DNA of 64,000 nucleotides from Hyparrhenia diplandra. Taxonomy: Eukaryota; Streptophyta; Magnoliopsida; Poales; Poaceae. Under the pieces are notes generated by a model that had not been told where the DNA came from, did not search any database, and was given only the letters and a program-made list of their open reading frames with translations. This document shows, in pieces, positions 10,357 to 21,816 of the stretch. Made by a program: the position numbers and the translations under genes. The stretch covers positions 2,290,264 through 2,354,263 of the forward strand of contig JADLZK010001918.1 of NCBI GenBank assembly GCA_015847255.1. The letters run 5' to 3'. Numbering within the stretch: the stretch's first letter is position 1; every line of letters begins with the position of its first letter.

Positions 10357-13300
10357 TTGGTGGCAATGAACCCAAAGCCACCACCGGCCATGGTGCTCCT
10401 CACAATCAAGCGCTTGCTCCACCTGCTCCTACTCACCTCCGCTGCAGCAACAAGCAGTGCAGCCATGTATTGGCAAGGCCATGGCCCTGACCATGACGAT
10501 GAGAGAGCTCTTGTGGCTTTCAAGGCCAAGATCTCCAGTCACTCCAGCGTGCTGGACTCATGGAACCAGAGCACCAGCTACTGCAGCTGGGAGGGCGTCG
10601 CCTGCGGCAAGAGACACCCGTGGAGGGTGGTAGGCCTGAACCTCAGTTCCCAGGGGCTCGCCGGCACCATCTCCCCTGCCATCGGCAACCTCACCTTCCT
10701 GCGCTCACTCGACCTGAGCTACAACAGCCTTCATGGCGAGATCCCAGGCAGCATCGGCTCCCTCAGCCGGCTCCAAGGCCTTTACCTTGGCGAAGAACGT
10801 GCTTACTGGTGTCATCCCGAGCAACATCAGCCGCTGCATCAGCCTCCGTGAGATTGTCATCCAAGACAACAAAGGCCTGCAGGGAAGCATCCCAGTCGAG
10901 ATTGGCAACCTGCCGGCGCTCTCAGTTCTAGCGCTGGACAACAACAGCATTATCGAACCATCCCGTCGTCTCTTGGGAACCTTTCCCAGCTGGCCGTTTT
11001 GTCCTTGCCAAGGAACTTCCCTGGAGGGACCAATCCTCGCAGGCATCGGCAACAATCCATATCACAAGTGGCTTCAGCTCTGCTAACAATCTCTACGGTT
11101 TGCTCCCTCCTTCCCCTGTACAACCTATCATCTGCGGTATCTCTTTTTCTGCGGGTGTCAACCAGCTCCATGGCCGTCTACCATATGACCTCGGGAAAAG
11201 CCTTCCGAGCATCCAACAGATTGAGATTGAAGACAACCAATTTACTGGAGCTCTTCCGCCGCCGCTAACCAATCTCTCCAAGCTCCGAGTCTTGATGCCG
11301 GATTCAATAGTTTTATCGGAATTGTTCCTTCTGGATTGGGCAGATTGCAAAATCTTGAAGAGTTTACTCTGAATGGTAACATGTTAGAAGCAAACAACGA
11401 GGAAGAGTGGGAATTTATTGGTTCTTTGGCGAATTGTAGCAGCTTACGTGTACTAGCCTTTGGATGGAACAGATTTGCAGAAAAACTGCGGGCTCGTTGG
11501 TTAATCTGTCTACTAATCTCAGTTTCTTGATTCAAAACAACAGCATATCTGGTGTCATCTCATCGATATTAGAAATTTGGCAGGTCTTGAGACGCTTGAT
11601 TTAGGCAAAAATTTACTCACCGGGTCATTCCGAAAGCATCGGGAAGCTTACACGATTGCAGCAGCTAGGCCTAAATTCAAACTACCTCCGAGGACATCTA
11701 CCATTCTCCATCGGAAACCTTTCTATCCTACTTTTTTTTTATGCAGGCGGCAACAGCTTGAGGGGCCAATTCCACCAAGCATTGGAAACTTGAGCAAACT
11801 TTTGGAGCTAGATCTATCAATTAACAAGCTTAATGGCCTGATTCCAAACGAAATTATGGAGCTCCCATCGATCTCAATAGGTCTCCGTCTGTCCCACAAC
11901 ATGCTGGAGGGACCACTTCCATTAGAAGTCAGTCGTTTGGTATATCTCGAAGAGCTCCTCCTGTCAGGAAACAAATTGTCAGGTGAGATACCTGATACTT
12001 TTGGCAACTGTAGGGTCATGGAAATCCTAACTATGGATGGCAATTCATTCCAAGGAAGCATACCTGCTACTTTCAAGAACATGGAAGGCTTGACCCGACT
12101 TAATTTGATGGATAACAAACTGAATGGAAGCATCCCTGGCAACCTGGCTACCCTTACCAACCTAAAGGAGTTGTATCTCGGCCACAACAATTTATCCGAA
12201 TAATACCGAGAGATTTTAGGTAATTCAACATCGCTGCTTCATCTAGATTTGTCCTACAACAATTTGCATGGTGAAGTACCAAAAGGAGGAGTTTTCAAAA
12301 AATCTGTCAGGACTATCGGTTGTTGGTAACAATGCATTATGCGAGGGGGATACCACAACTCCACCCGCCAAAATGCCCAAGCTCTTATGCAAAAAAGAAT
12401 AGGAAAGGCATACCCAAGTTTCTTAGAATAGCAATCCCAACAATCGGAAGTTTCATCTTACTTTTTCTGGTTTGGGCTGGATTTCACCACGTAAAGTCCA
12501 AGACAGCACCAAAGAAAGATTTGCCACCACAATTTCTAGAGATAGAGCTTCCAATAGTTTCATACAATGATATCTTGAAAGGAACAGATGGATTTTCTGA
12601 AGCAAATGTGCTTGGAAAGGGAAGATATGGTACAGTATATAAGGGCACACTAGAAAATCAAGACATTGTCATCGCCGTTAAGGTGTTTAATGTCCAACAA
12701 TCAGGATCCTACAAAAGTTTCCACGTTGAATGTGAGGCACTAAGAAGAGTGAGACACCGATGCCTTCTAAAGATCATTACATGTTGTTCTAGCATCAACC
12801 ACCGGGGTCAAGACTTCAGAGCTCTAGTGTTTGAGTTCATGGCTAATGGCAGCTTAGATAGATGGATCCACCCAAATTTAGAAGGCCAAAATGGACAACG
12901 AGCACTCAGTTTGTCACAAAGATTGATATCGCTGTGGACATTGTGGATGGTTTGGACTATCTTCACAATGGTTGCCAGCCATCAATCATCCATTGCGATC
13001 TCAAGCCAAGTAACATTCTTCTCAATCAGGACATGAGAGCTCATGTTGGAGATTTTGGCATTGCTAGAGTTCTAGATGATGCACCAAGCAAACATTCTGT
13101 GAATTCCAGTAGCACCATAGGGATAAGAGGTTCCATTGGATATATTGCTCCAGGTAACTAAAGTTATTTAGTTTCATGTTTCAAATAATAACATTTATCC
13201 TTATTAGCTAATCAATATGTGTTGCTGCGTGGGTTAATAATTGTTTAAAAATAAGTTATAAATTCATGGATAATTGGGTTATAGCTCAATCAAATTGCTT

Positions 13301-14301
13301 ATCTTTGCTCTTTCCCATTGCTCATATGTTTGCCTTTAGTTTGAATCTTAGCTTGTGCTATGCATTGGACATGGAAACTGGTATATTCAATGCTTCCCTC
13401 AAACGTGTACCCATCTTTTTGCATAGTGACACACATCATGCATTTATACCATAAGTGGATAACTTAAAATCTATACAGCTACTTTTTAGATAGTTTTTTT
13501 TAAATAAAAAAACAACAGATGCATGCTATTAGATTCAGACTCTGGATTACTTTAAATGTTTATAATAACAGTACAAGTCGGTACTTTAGAAGCAAATAAT
13601 GGTTACTATATGTATTTTTCATGAAGATGAGGATGCGGGGTTATTTTAAGTTAGTTTTTGCAATGTCATACGTTGGTAATTTAAATATACAAGATTGAGA
13701 AGGACATTTACGAATGTTTTTATAATGGCCTATAGTATACTGAAATGATGGCCGATGCCTTTTATTTTTGAGAACATCTTGGATTTATTTTTAGTTGTAG
13801 CTTGTCTTGTTGTGAGCACTAGTGCGGAGGCTCCAATAGGATTATCCAATTACTAATAGTAATATGCGCATAAAGTAGTCTTTGAGTTTTATATGTATAT
13901 ACCTATGTATCCTCGTATTTCATTCCATTACAGAATATGGAGAAGGGCTTGCGGTGTCAACTTCTGGAGATGTGTTTAGTCTTGGCATCACTTTGATCGA
14001 GATGTTCACAGGGAAGAGCCCGACCGATGATATGTTTAGAGATGGGATGAGCTTGCATTATTATGCCGAGGCAGCTCTTCCTCACAAGATTATGGAGATA
14101 GCAACTTCCAACATCTGGCTGCATGATGGAGTAAACAATAGCAATGATGCAAGACATATAACAAGAACCAGGGAATGTTTGTCAGCCATCATTCAGCTTG
14201 GTGTCCTTTGTTCAAAGCAATTGCCCACTGAGCGATTGTCAATGAACGATGCTGCTGCAGAGATGCATGCTATCAGGGATAAATACATTTTTACTCAATA
14301 A
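10357..14301 (+). pseudogene. LRR receptor-like kinase (LRR-XII/Xa21-like), copy 2, near full length but frameshifted
   Basis: The ORF begins with a signal peptide (Leu-rich after MVLLTIKRLL), an LRRNT-type cap (ALVAFKAKIS, then CSWEGVACG), and some twenty LRRs of the NLSSQGLAGTISPAIGNL type. A membrane segment near 12440-12480 and a non-RD kinase follow (GKGRYGTVYKG, HCDLKPSN, DFG). Intron 13154-13933 (GT-AG, 780 bp) splits the APE motif at the same place as in copy 1, whose intron is only 90 bp. The stop is TAA at 14299-14301. Single-base changes break the frame near 10790 (extra G), 10960, 11100-11700 (several), 12200 (missing G), 12295-12310 and 12925 (missing G before DIAVDI). If expressed it would be a membrane immune-type receptor; as written it is a pseudogene. 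An alternative is consensus error. Confidence 0.9.
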
Positions 14302-14802
14302 TTAAGCAGTGTTAGTTCATATTAATCACGTACCACAACCTTATTATACTATCATGTTTCTCAAAAGTTATTGTTGAAGTCTATATAATATATTTGCTTC
14401 TCTTTTTCTGGCTGTAATATCTGCTTTTAATAATTAATATATCTATCCAGGAAACGACCCCTCCTCTAGTTATGTAAAAATATACATATTTGATTATTTT
14501 TGGGGTGAGCTGTACAAGATTTTTTATCAATTGTGCTGTGTTGTCATCTGTCATTGGCTGATAGGCATTATCACCATCTGCCTGGTGATGCGCGCCTTTG
14601 GTGTACGTGCCTCGCCTTGAAGATCGGATCGGATTGATCCACCTGCAACCGCAAACGATCGATCGGATGGAGAATCGTAAATGTTCCTTCGGGCTCGTGC
14701 GAGATTTAACGCGACCGACCAAAGCATGATTGCGGAGGAACGAGGCAAGGAATCCACTGCATGAGAGGAAACGACTTATGAAGTGGTAATGGTGACAGCA
14801 TG
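14302..14802. other. 3' flank of RLK copy 2
   Basis: No gene recognised. The minus-strand ORF here has no family motifs. Confidence 0.5.
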
Positions 14803-14810
14803 ACGGGATC

Positions 14811-15583
14811 TCAGCCTGGGCAATCGGTTTTAACCAACACATCGGTTCGGTTTCTTCGGTTTCCAGAAACTAGTGCACCCAATCGGTTTGGTAGAAAACA
14901 AGAAACCGACAAGTTCGGTTTTAGTTTCGTCGGTTCGGTTTTCGGTTTAAACCGATTCATCTCACCAGAACAGATAAGAGGGAGAACGAGAAGCACGGGA
15001 TCCCTCCTCTGCTCGCACATCCCGTCACAGATGCCAGCTCCTCATGCTTGCTGATCTCGCGCCGCCACTGCTCCTGCATGTAGATCCCACCACCGCAAGA
15101 GATCCCGCTGTCTTGCTGCTCGCAGAGTCGTGGCCACCACCGCGCTACTTCGCCCGCTCTAGCGCTTGCAAAAGCCACCGCACCATTGCGCCGCTCCGGC
15201 GCCAGCGGCTCGCCCGTTCCGCAGGGGAGAGGCTAGGCCGCTAGGGTTTGGAGCGGCTTACCAGCTTGCCGCCGAGTGCCTGTCACGTACTCACGAGAGG
15301 TTGGGCGTGGGGAAAGAGCACAGGAGAGTGAGTCGAGGGGTAGGCGAGTGGGGAGTGGCCGAGTGGGCCGTTAGCTGGGCCTTCGGGCGCGAGGGAGGCG
15401 TCGTCTTGGTTCGCCGACGAGAGGGAGTCCATGCATCCTCGGTTTTACGGTTCGGTTGCACGTACAAACCGAACGTAAAGTTTTAAAACCGTAGTTTCCG
15501 CAACCCAAAACCGAGCCGAACCGAAAAACCGACAGTTCGGTCAGTCCGCTTCTCGGTTTTTGGTCTAAATGTGCCCAGGCTGA
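14811..15583. mobile_element. Non-autonomous hAT element, 773 bp
   Basis: Terminal inverted repeats are TCAGCCTGGGCA at 14811 and its complement ending at 15583. They are flanked by an 8-bp duplication that matches 7 of 8 (ACGGGATC at 14803-14810, ACGGGATT at 15584-15591), the hAT length. Inner ends are rich in CGGTTCGGTTT and the complement. The middle is GC-rich with no transposase. The same architecture is found in the element that hosts the 27-47 kb nest. Confidence 0.85.
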
Positions 15584-15591
15584 ACGGGATT

Positions 15592-17234
15592 GACCGGAAA
15601 GATGGAGGTTGGAGGGGCTATGCTTGATTTGTTACATTCCCAAAGGTGGTACATATCATGCATGGGAAAGTTGCATTGGTACTGTTTTAGTGGATTCAGA
15701 AGAAGTGAAACACTTTTTCTTCTACATATATAAAGTATATAAACACAGAGCCCATCCGGCTGCTCCTATTCATCAGTTCATGAACTTGGACAGAAATGTT
15801 GCAGCAGTGGTACTAGCTACATATCACTTCCAAATTTGTGAACAAGAAGTTCACCGCAGATCGTGGACACATGCTCATAGTTCATATGCACACGCATTAT
15901 GTGAACTCTTCGTCCTGCTCTCCTAACATTTTTTGCATGTTGGTTTGCGTACTTTTACCAAAATACTTGTTGCATGATATCAAAAATTGTTGTTACCTTT
16001 TCGCAAAAAAATAAAAAAAAAAAAAAAAAAAAAAAAAATTGTTGTTACTTGTGGAACCTATTTCAGACACAGAACACTAGAAGGCCCCATTTTCGTTGGG
16101 AGGTAGCAAACTTATTAGCAGTTTCCGCACTAATAGATGGAATGTCTTAATTGGTTTCAGAGACTGTTCATATTATGCAGCACAAAGCAAACTAAAGAGG
16201 GGAAGTGAAAAGTAGGAGGAGACCTATGATGTTTATTGGTTTTGGTGAATATTATAGTCTAATTAGCTAGGCGAAACCACAAGTGTACAAAAACACCACA
16301 CCAATCTGATTTAGCTAGGCAAAACCATAACACCGCACCAATCTGATTTAGGTGGTATGTTAGTTTATTTAGCTAGGCGAAACCAGAAGTGCACAAACAC
16401 ACCAATCCAGTTGCAATGCTCAATTCCTCTCTATTCAATGAAGTCAATGTTTCATGATTGAGCGCACCACGACATATCATCCTTGTTACTAAAAAAACAT
16501 GTTTCCTACCGCCCCAAGATTTCCATGTGCATTGTTTTTATGTTTCGTTAATGCAGAGCATAGAATCGCTAAGAAATTGGTAGACCTCTTGCAAATGACT
16601 AAAAAATATTGCAGTGACTTCAATGGGCATGCCAAATGTTTATCATTCATGAGGTACAAGACACAGCAGTTTCGTGGCAAATCCAATGGCCTGTCCTAGT
16701 AATAAGGAAATACAGCCAAATGTTTATCATTCATTTTTACAATAGTTTTAAGTAAATCAAATGACCCTGTCCCAGTGGGAAGGAAATACACACGATCATA
16801 TAGGCAAGACAGTTTAATGCCAATGTGTATCTTACAGCTAATATTTCATTACTATACAGTATACAGTATACAGTACACATGCCATGCTTTCATCTTTTTC
16901 AGCAGCCCATTAATACTTAATGAAGTACAAACCTTTTTACTCTTCTAGCGTCAGCCAATTAGGTTGAATTTTGAGCACTAGACCAATTATGTAAATAAAG
17001 AATGTTCAAACTAAAGTTCGCGAATTAAATACTGCCAGGAGACAAGAACATTTGGTAATTGAAAGAATGCAAACTAACTTATTTCTTTGTTCTTGATAAC
17101 ATTACAAAACTCGTCTGTCAGCCACTCTCCACAAAGTAGTATAACTTATATCAACAAAAGAATGCATATCAACACAAGTAACTTTGTGATAAACAATATC
17201 CCCTGGTCTGTACGTAGCTGTAAATAGCGCCACA
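15592..17234. other. Spacer with a micro-retroinsertion and no recognisable gene
   Basis: A 105-codon ORF (15609-15926, plus) has no motif I know. At 15985-16048 a 12-bp repeat (AATTGTTGTTAC) flanks CTTTTCGC plus an A-rich tail of about 32 bases. At 16857-16875 there are three copies of ATACAGT. Confidence 0.45.
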
Positions 17235-17660
17235 CCTGCTTATAACTTAACAGACAATTGGTGGTAGTGGCACATCCGTATTCTCAAAAACACGGGTCGT
17301 GGTATTTCTCTGTTTCTATAAACCTTCCACTTTCCTAGCAGTTGATGCCACATGTTTGAGTATCTGGGCCAGTGACACGGGTGGTGAACGGGTCGATGCG
17401 AATCCACAGCAAGGAGAAGATCGACGCCAGCAGGATTGCCCAAACAACCACGATGGTCGGGGTGCGGTTTTGCCGACCCATGAGACCCTTGAGGAATGGG
17501 TACAAGTGGATCACCCAGAAGGCAAAGAAGAGCTTGCCAAAGAGCGGGCCCCATGACTGGTAACCACTGTTGATCGCATAGGATATACCAGCAACAACGA
17601 CCAGGTTGATGATCAGAATGGTCGTCGGCGGGATCGGAAGGGTCGTCCACTTGAACATGT
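17235..17660 (-). pseudogene. Cellulose synthase (CESA) C-terminal fragment with 3' UTR
   Basis: The minus-strand ORF 17658-17335 encodes the last 107 residues of a plant cellulose synthase catalytic subunit: NSGYQSWGPLFGKLFFAFWV, LKGLMGRQNRTPTIVVVWA and the C-terminal VTGPDTQTCGINC, ending at TAG 17335-17337. These are the last membrane helices of a plasma-membrane glycosyltransferase. Two codons present in typical CESAs (in INLVGVV and WVIVHL) are missing, both in frame. The catalytic domain is absent, and upstream the homology stops abruptly at 17660 inside what should be an exon, joining AT-rich transposon-like sequence. The bases downstream of the stop look like CESA 3' UTR. This is a captured or broken fragment, not a gene. 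Confidence 0.88.
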
Positions 17661-18270
17661 TTTTACATTTGAGGTCGTTAATTTGCTTGAATGAATAAAT
17701 ATAAAACTTGAGTTTTTATATTTAAGGTTGTTAAGATGCTCGAGAAAATAATATAAAATTTCAGTCGGGTATAACACTGAAGTTTTATATTTATTTTTTG
17801 TGCAAATTAACGACCTCAAATGTAAAACTGTAAAACTCAAAACTGTAAAGTTATAGATCTCATTGAGAACTACTACTTTGGTATAAAAAATATCTTTATT
17901 TGATGCCATACAAAGAATATACTATTTTTCTAATACGGCTAGAGATACTACACTACTATATTATCCTCAAATGGAAAAACTCAAAACAAGAAATCATCTT
18001 CGTTCGACGTATCGAAGAGTTATGATTTTTCAAAATTTGAGCCTTGTAACACCACTCCCGGTGGCGCGACAGAACAGTACTATCACGCCAACGGGAGTGA
18101 CGCCGACAAATGTTGCTCTAACGTGGCGGGTGTTATCGCGCCAATGCATGTGGCGACAGCGTTATTTGAGTCGCGCCAGCGCACTGGGGCAACAAAAGAT
18201 CTGATCTAAAAAAATAGGTGTGAGTTTTATTAAAATATTGAATAAAAACTTAAGCAAGCGGCTATATTAC
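17661..18270. other. Transposon-like noncoding DNA
   Basis: Sequence with TGTAAAACTC, GTAAAGTTATAGATCTC and GCGCGACAGAACAGT-type phrases resembles internal noncoding DNA of grass CACTA elements. No CACTA termini were found, so the class is uncertain. It directly abuts the CESA fragment. Confidence 0.35.
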
Positions 18271-18414
18271 GGCAAAATAGACCTTCCCTACGGTGGTTTC
18301 CCAATCTGGCATATGTACAAATCGCATACAACATTTTAGGCAAGCCCACCCCCCACCGGCTGCTTTGCCTTCTTTTTTCAACCGCTACGCGTACCTCGCT
18401 GCACCAACCAACCA

Positions 18415-18505
18415 GCCCAGGCCTGCTTCCACCCCTTTAGGCAAAAAAATTGCTACAGCAATCAGGCCAAGCCTATATTGCCCAGGCCTGCTTCCACCCC
18501 TTTAG
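18415..18505. repeat. 26-bp direct repeat pair
   Basis: A perfect 26-bp copy (starting GCCCAGGCCTGCTTCC) occurs at 18415-18440 and 18480-18505, separated by 39 bp that begin GCAAAAAAATTGC. This may be an insertion footprint. A poly-T run of about 28 follows at 18550-18577. Confidence 0.75.
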
Positions 18506-18577
18506 AGCATGAGCAATTTAGTTTTTGCATGAAAAGCAATTCAGATTCAGTTTTTTTTTTTTTTTTTTTTTTTTTTT

Positions 18578-19183
18578 GGTATATTCCTACTCTTAATCAA
18601 CAGAAATACAATTTTGCCTATTCAATTTCAGTTTTGCATCATCATACAGAAAACTTCCAGAAGTGCTGCACTTGATTGCTTGATTGCCTAAAACCTGAAA
18701 AAAAGGGAAAAAATGAAAATTATATTCTGCATGTTTTGCTTAATCATCAACAATTCATTCAAAACAGAAATAACAGGGAGCAGCATTTTTTGTGTGTTCA
18801 ATCATGATGCTGATGGTGCAAAATCAAAAGCTCATGTGTTGGCAAAAAATATTGTCAAGAAACCTAACCAGGTTGACCTACAGATCATACTCTTTAAGAA
18901 AGACAAACTGAGAAGCTTGGCTGTGACTTGGACATGATCTGTAGGGAGTTTAGGCAACTCTATATTTCTGTGGAAAATTTGGATTTCACTTTGATGATTT
19001 ACCAGGCACAAAAGGAATCACTTTCTGTTCCTTTTTTTTTCATAGCACAACTATATTTAATGGAGCACAGGCTAACGTTTGCAGTTACCATAACATTACT
19101 AATGCAATTTAACTGTTATTTATTAGGCAACAATATATTTCTAAAATAAGCAAAATAGTAGTATGAAAAAGCAACTGTAGCAG
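18578..19183. other. AT-rich spacer
   Basis: Short ORFs only; nothing recognised. Confidence 0.4.
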
Positions 19184-19328
19184 AAAGTACAACTATTTTA
19201 CAAATTCCAATGTCAGTAAAGAAATCTGATGCAGGTTATGCATTGTTGTCTATTATATTTACAGCTACAACTACAATCATATCTCTTTATTGCATTGCAT
19301 TGCATTCAAAGTACAACTATTTTACAAA
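19184..19328. repeat. Tandem duplicate, unit 1 and start of unit 2
   Basis: A 21-bp segment (19184-19204, starting AAAGTACAACTATTTTAC) and a 104-bp segment (19205-19308) form unit 1. The 21-bp segment is repeated at 19308-19328 and the 104-bp segment, apparently identical, at 20227-20330. Between them sits the Helitron 19329-20226. Confidence 0.92.
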
Positions 19329-20226
19329 CTAGCAGGAACCCCGCGGCAGTTGCCGCGGGCGCTAGTCACGAATAATTGTTAATCTTGGAAGGCTAAACAG
19401 ATCCATTCATTATTATTGTGTGAAAGAAGGGTCTGAACAGCAAACATATAAAAATATATTTCGTAATCACAGTATCCTAGCCTATGCAGCACTGATTGTA
19501 CTTTCGGATCAGAACAATGAACATTGAGCTTTTCTTTGTGCGAAATCTTATTTTGAAGCAGACTTGGAATGAGATAACCTTTTGAAGTTCATTCGTGGAA
19601 GCGATTTCTATTACAGTAGTTCTGTGAACGAAATGTCACCTCGAGCTTCTGCTGCTCAATCTGGGCGGCGAGCTCTTGCACAGCCTGCACCGGGGAGGGG
19701 GTTGTGGGTGCAGGCACCGAGGCGGCGAGGCACTGCTGCCACTCCGTCGTCCGTCGGGCGTGCCGCCGCTGGGGGCCGGAGATGGCGGAGGGGGTGGCGC
19801 GGGCCGATTTCCCCGTGACGAAGCTCGGGAAGGCGGTTGCGAGGCCGCGGCGAGGAGGAGAGGGTGGGGCCAAGGAGGAGGAAGAGGGGCTGATGCGGTG
19901 AGGGGGCATGGGGCGGCGGATGCGAGGAACGTCGTGAGGTCGTTGAGGAGGAGCGGAATGGGATGGGGTGCGGCTCGGCATGGCAGTCCGAGATATGTAC
20001 AGAAGCTTCTAGGGACAGCAATATGGAAGAGAATCGGATGATGGTTCCAGAGAAGGTACACGTGGACGGGTGTACTATAAATAGAATTTTTTTTTTTGAG
20101 AGAAATATGGTGGCGAACCGGCAGCAGAGAGTATTTTAGGAGAATACGTATGCACTGTTCTTGGAACAGTGGATTGTGAGGGAACGGGAGGGGTTGCCTT
20201 CTACGACTTTAAGGGTTTTTGTTAGA
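19329..20226 (-). mobile_element. Non-autonomous Helitron, 898 bp, with a gene fragment
   Basis: Read on the minus strand the element starts TCTAACAAAAACCC at 20226 and ends CTAG at 19329, with an A before the start and a T after the end, the Helitron insertion rule. Seven bases before CTAG lies a 9-bp GC hairpin (CCCGCGGCA-GT-TGCCGCGGG, 19340-19359). No target duplication is made. The uninterrupted sequence survives in tandem unit 1 (19204/19205). No Rep/helicase gene is present. The inside is GC-rich and encodes, on the minus strand, VQAVQELAAQIEQQKLE followed by a GTGACA splice donor near 19640, which looks like a captured first exon of an unidentified gene. Confidence 0.88.
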
Positions 20227-20330
20227 TTCCAATGTCAGTAAAGAAATCTGATGCAGGTTATGCATTGTTGTCTATTATATTTACAGCTACAACTACAATC
20301 ATATCTCTTTATTGCATTGCATTGCATTCA
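20227..20330. repeat. Tandem duplicate, rest of unit 2
   Basis: This 104-bp segment is a copy of 19205-19308, displaced by the Helitron insertion. Confidence 0.92.
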
Positions 20331-21816
20331 GTCAGACATGAAACTAGTAATAATATGTAAAGTGCATGTGTAGTAACCCCCATAGCTTAAACGAAAAAGC
20401 CAAGAGAAGTTTAACAGAAGCATATAACAGAAGGTACTAATAGGAAGCACCAAAACTAGAAACTAGATAATTATGCCCCAGCAAGCCCCCAAAATGCTGA
20501 GCCAACTGAAAATACCAAATAGATGTTATCTGCAATTTTAAAGAAGCATAACCTACATCAACTCCCCCCTTAGGAGTCAGGACTTTACATATTATGTTGT
20601 TTTAGGGCTCCACAACAGCAATGCAAGCTAACAAAAAAAGATGGTTGATTGTGTCATGATCGAAGAAACTAAAGGTTGTTGACTAATGACTAGCAGATGT
20701 GATGGATCAGGCAAACCACTGCATGTGAAATTAAAAGATGCTTGATTGTGTCATGATGCGATTGATGAGCTGATGAACAGGAACACAGGGGTGCAGCAGC
20801 TACATCCTATTTTGTTGTGATAGAAAAGCATTACAATAGCTCGTGAGTTTTAGGCTAAGAGGACGTGGCGCGCATCCCCACATCAGTGTGCTATACTCCC
20901 AGATCTGAATCCTAGGACTCTCACTTCCATGTTTGAAGACTACAAAAAGGTCAGCTCTAAACCCTTTATGCTATACAACATGATAAATACTATACGACAG
21001 CAATGCATTTGGGATCCACAAACAGAAATACAAGCTAACAAAAATAAGCAGCCAAAAAATAAACAACAATGCATTTAGATGAATGCTAGCAGTACATTCC
21101 TCTAAATACGCTCATAGATCAGAAGCTGCTGGCACTGCTAGCATTACATTCCTCTAAACTAAAATCCACATCCCACGAAAAAACTAGTAATTAAACTGAT
21201 GACTTGTATGAACCATTGCTACTAGGCCTCAAAAACTAGTATTCTGACTAGTGAATGGCGGCGCCCATCTTGCGAGGATAGGCCGAATGTAAATCATACG
21301 TGACACTTGGAAGTAGTACGTGTTTAGATAGTATTTTCTTACAGAGCCACAACAGACAGAGCTAAAGAGGATACAGATCAATGCATGTAGTACTACGGTT
21401 ATTTAGATTGTTTGGATAGTACAGGAGGAGAAGTCTAAAGAAGCCATCTGGATGTTATAAGGCATGGTGTAATGAGTGGCATCTGGAGGAGCATGTAGGC
21501 GCCTGTAGAATAGCAACATTTAGAGCAAGTAAGTAATAGTTTCGAAGAAGCACAGAGGAATTTTAAAACAAGGATTATGCAATTGAAATGAATGACTTTG
21601 TTATTTTTATTGAAGATAGTAAATTCGGTAACTATAAGCTGTATAGATGTTTTAATTTTTTGTTTATTATACCTAGGGATGTTTTTTGTTGTAAGACAGA
21701 ATGTAAGACTGCTGATGGCAATGCAGTTACATTTTTCTTTTATATGGGAATCATCATTCAGACCAGTAGTGAAAGGACACAGCTTACTTGGATGGCTATG
21801 TAGCATACAGGCAACG
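20331..21816. other. Spacer, no gene recognised
   Basis: Short ORFs without motifs. GATTGTGTCATGAT occurs twice (about 20647 and 20745). Confidence 0.4.

Noticed and set aside
15609..15926. 105-codon ORF as a gene
   Set aside because: No start context, motif or splice support. Kept only as a note.
17940..18010. CACTA terminal repeat near CACTACTATATT
   Set aside because: No matching inverted end and no 3-bp duplication. Ordinary AT-rich sequence.
19584..20061. Several long ORFs in the Helitron
   Set aside because: High-GC composition keeps all frames open. Only the short exon-like end with a splice donor looks like captured coding sequence.
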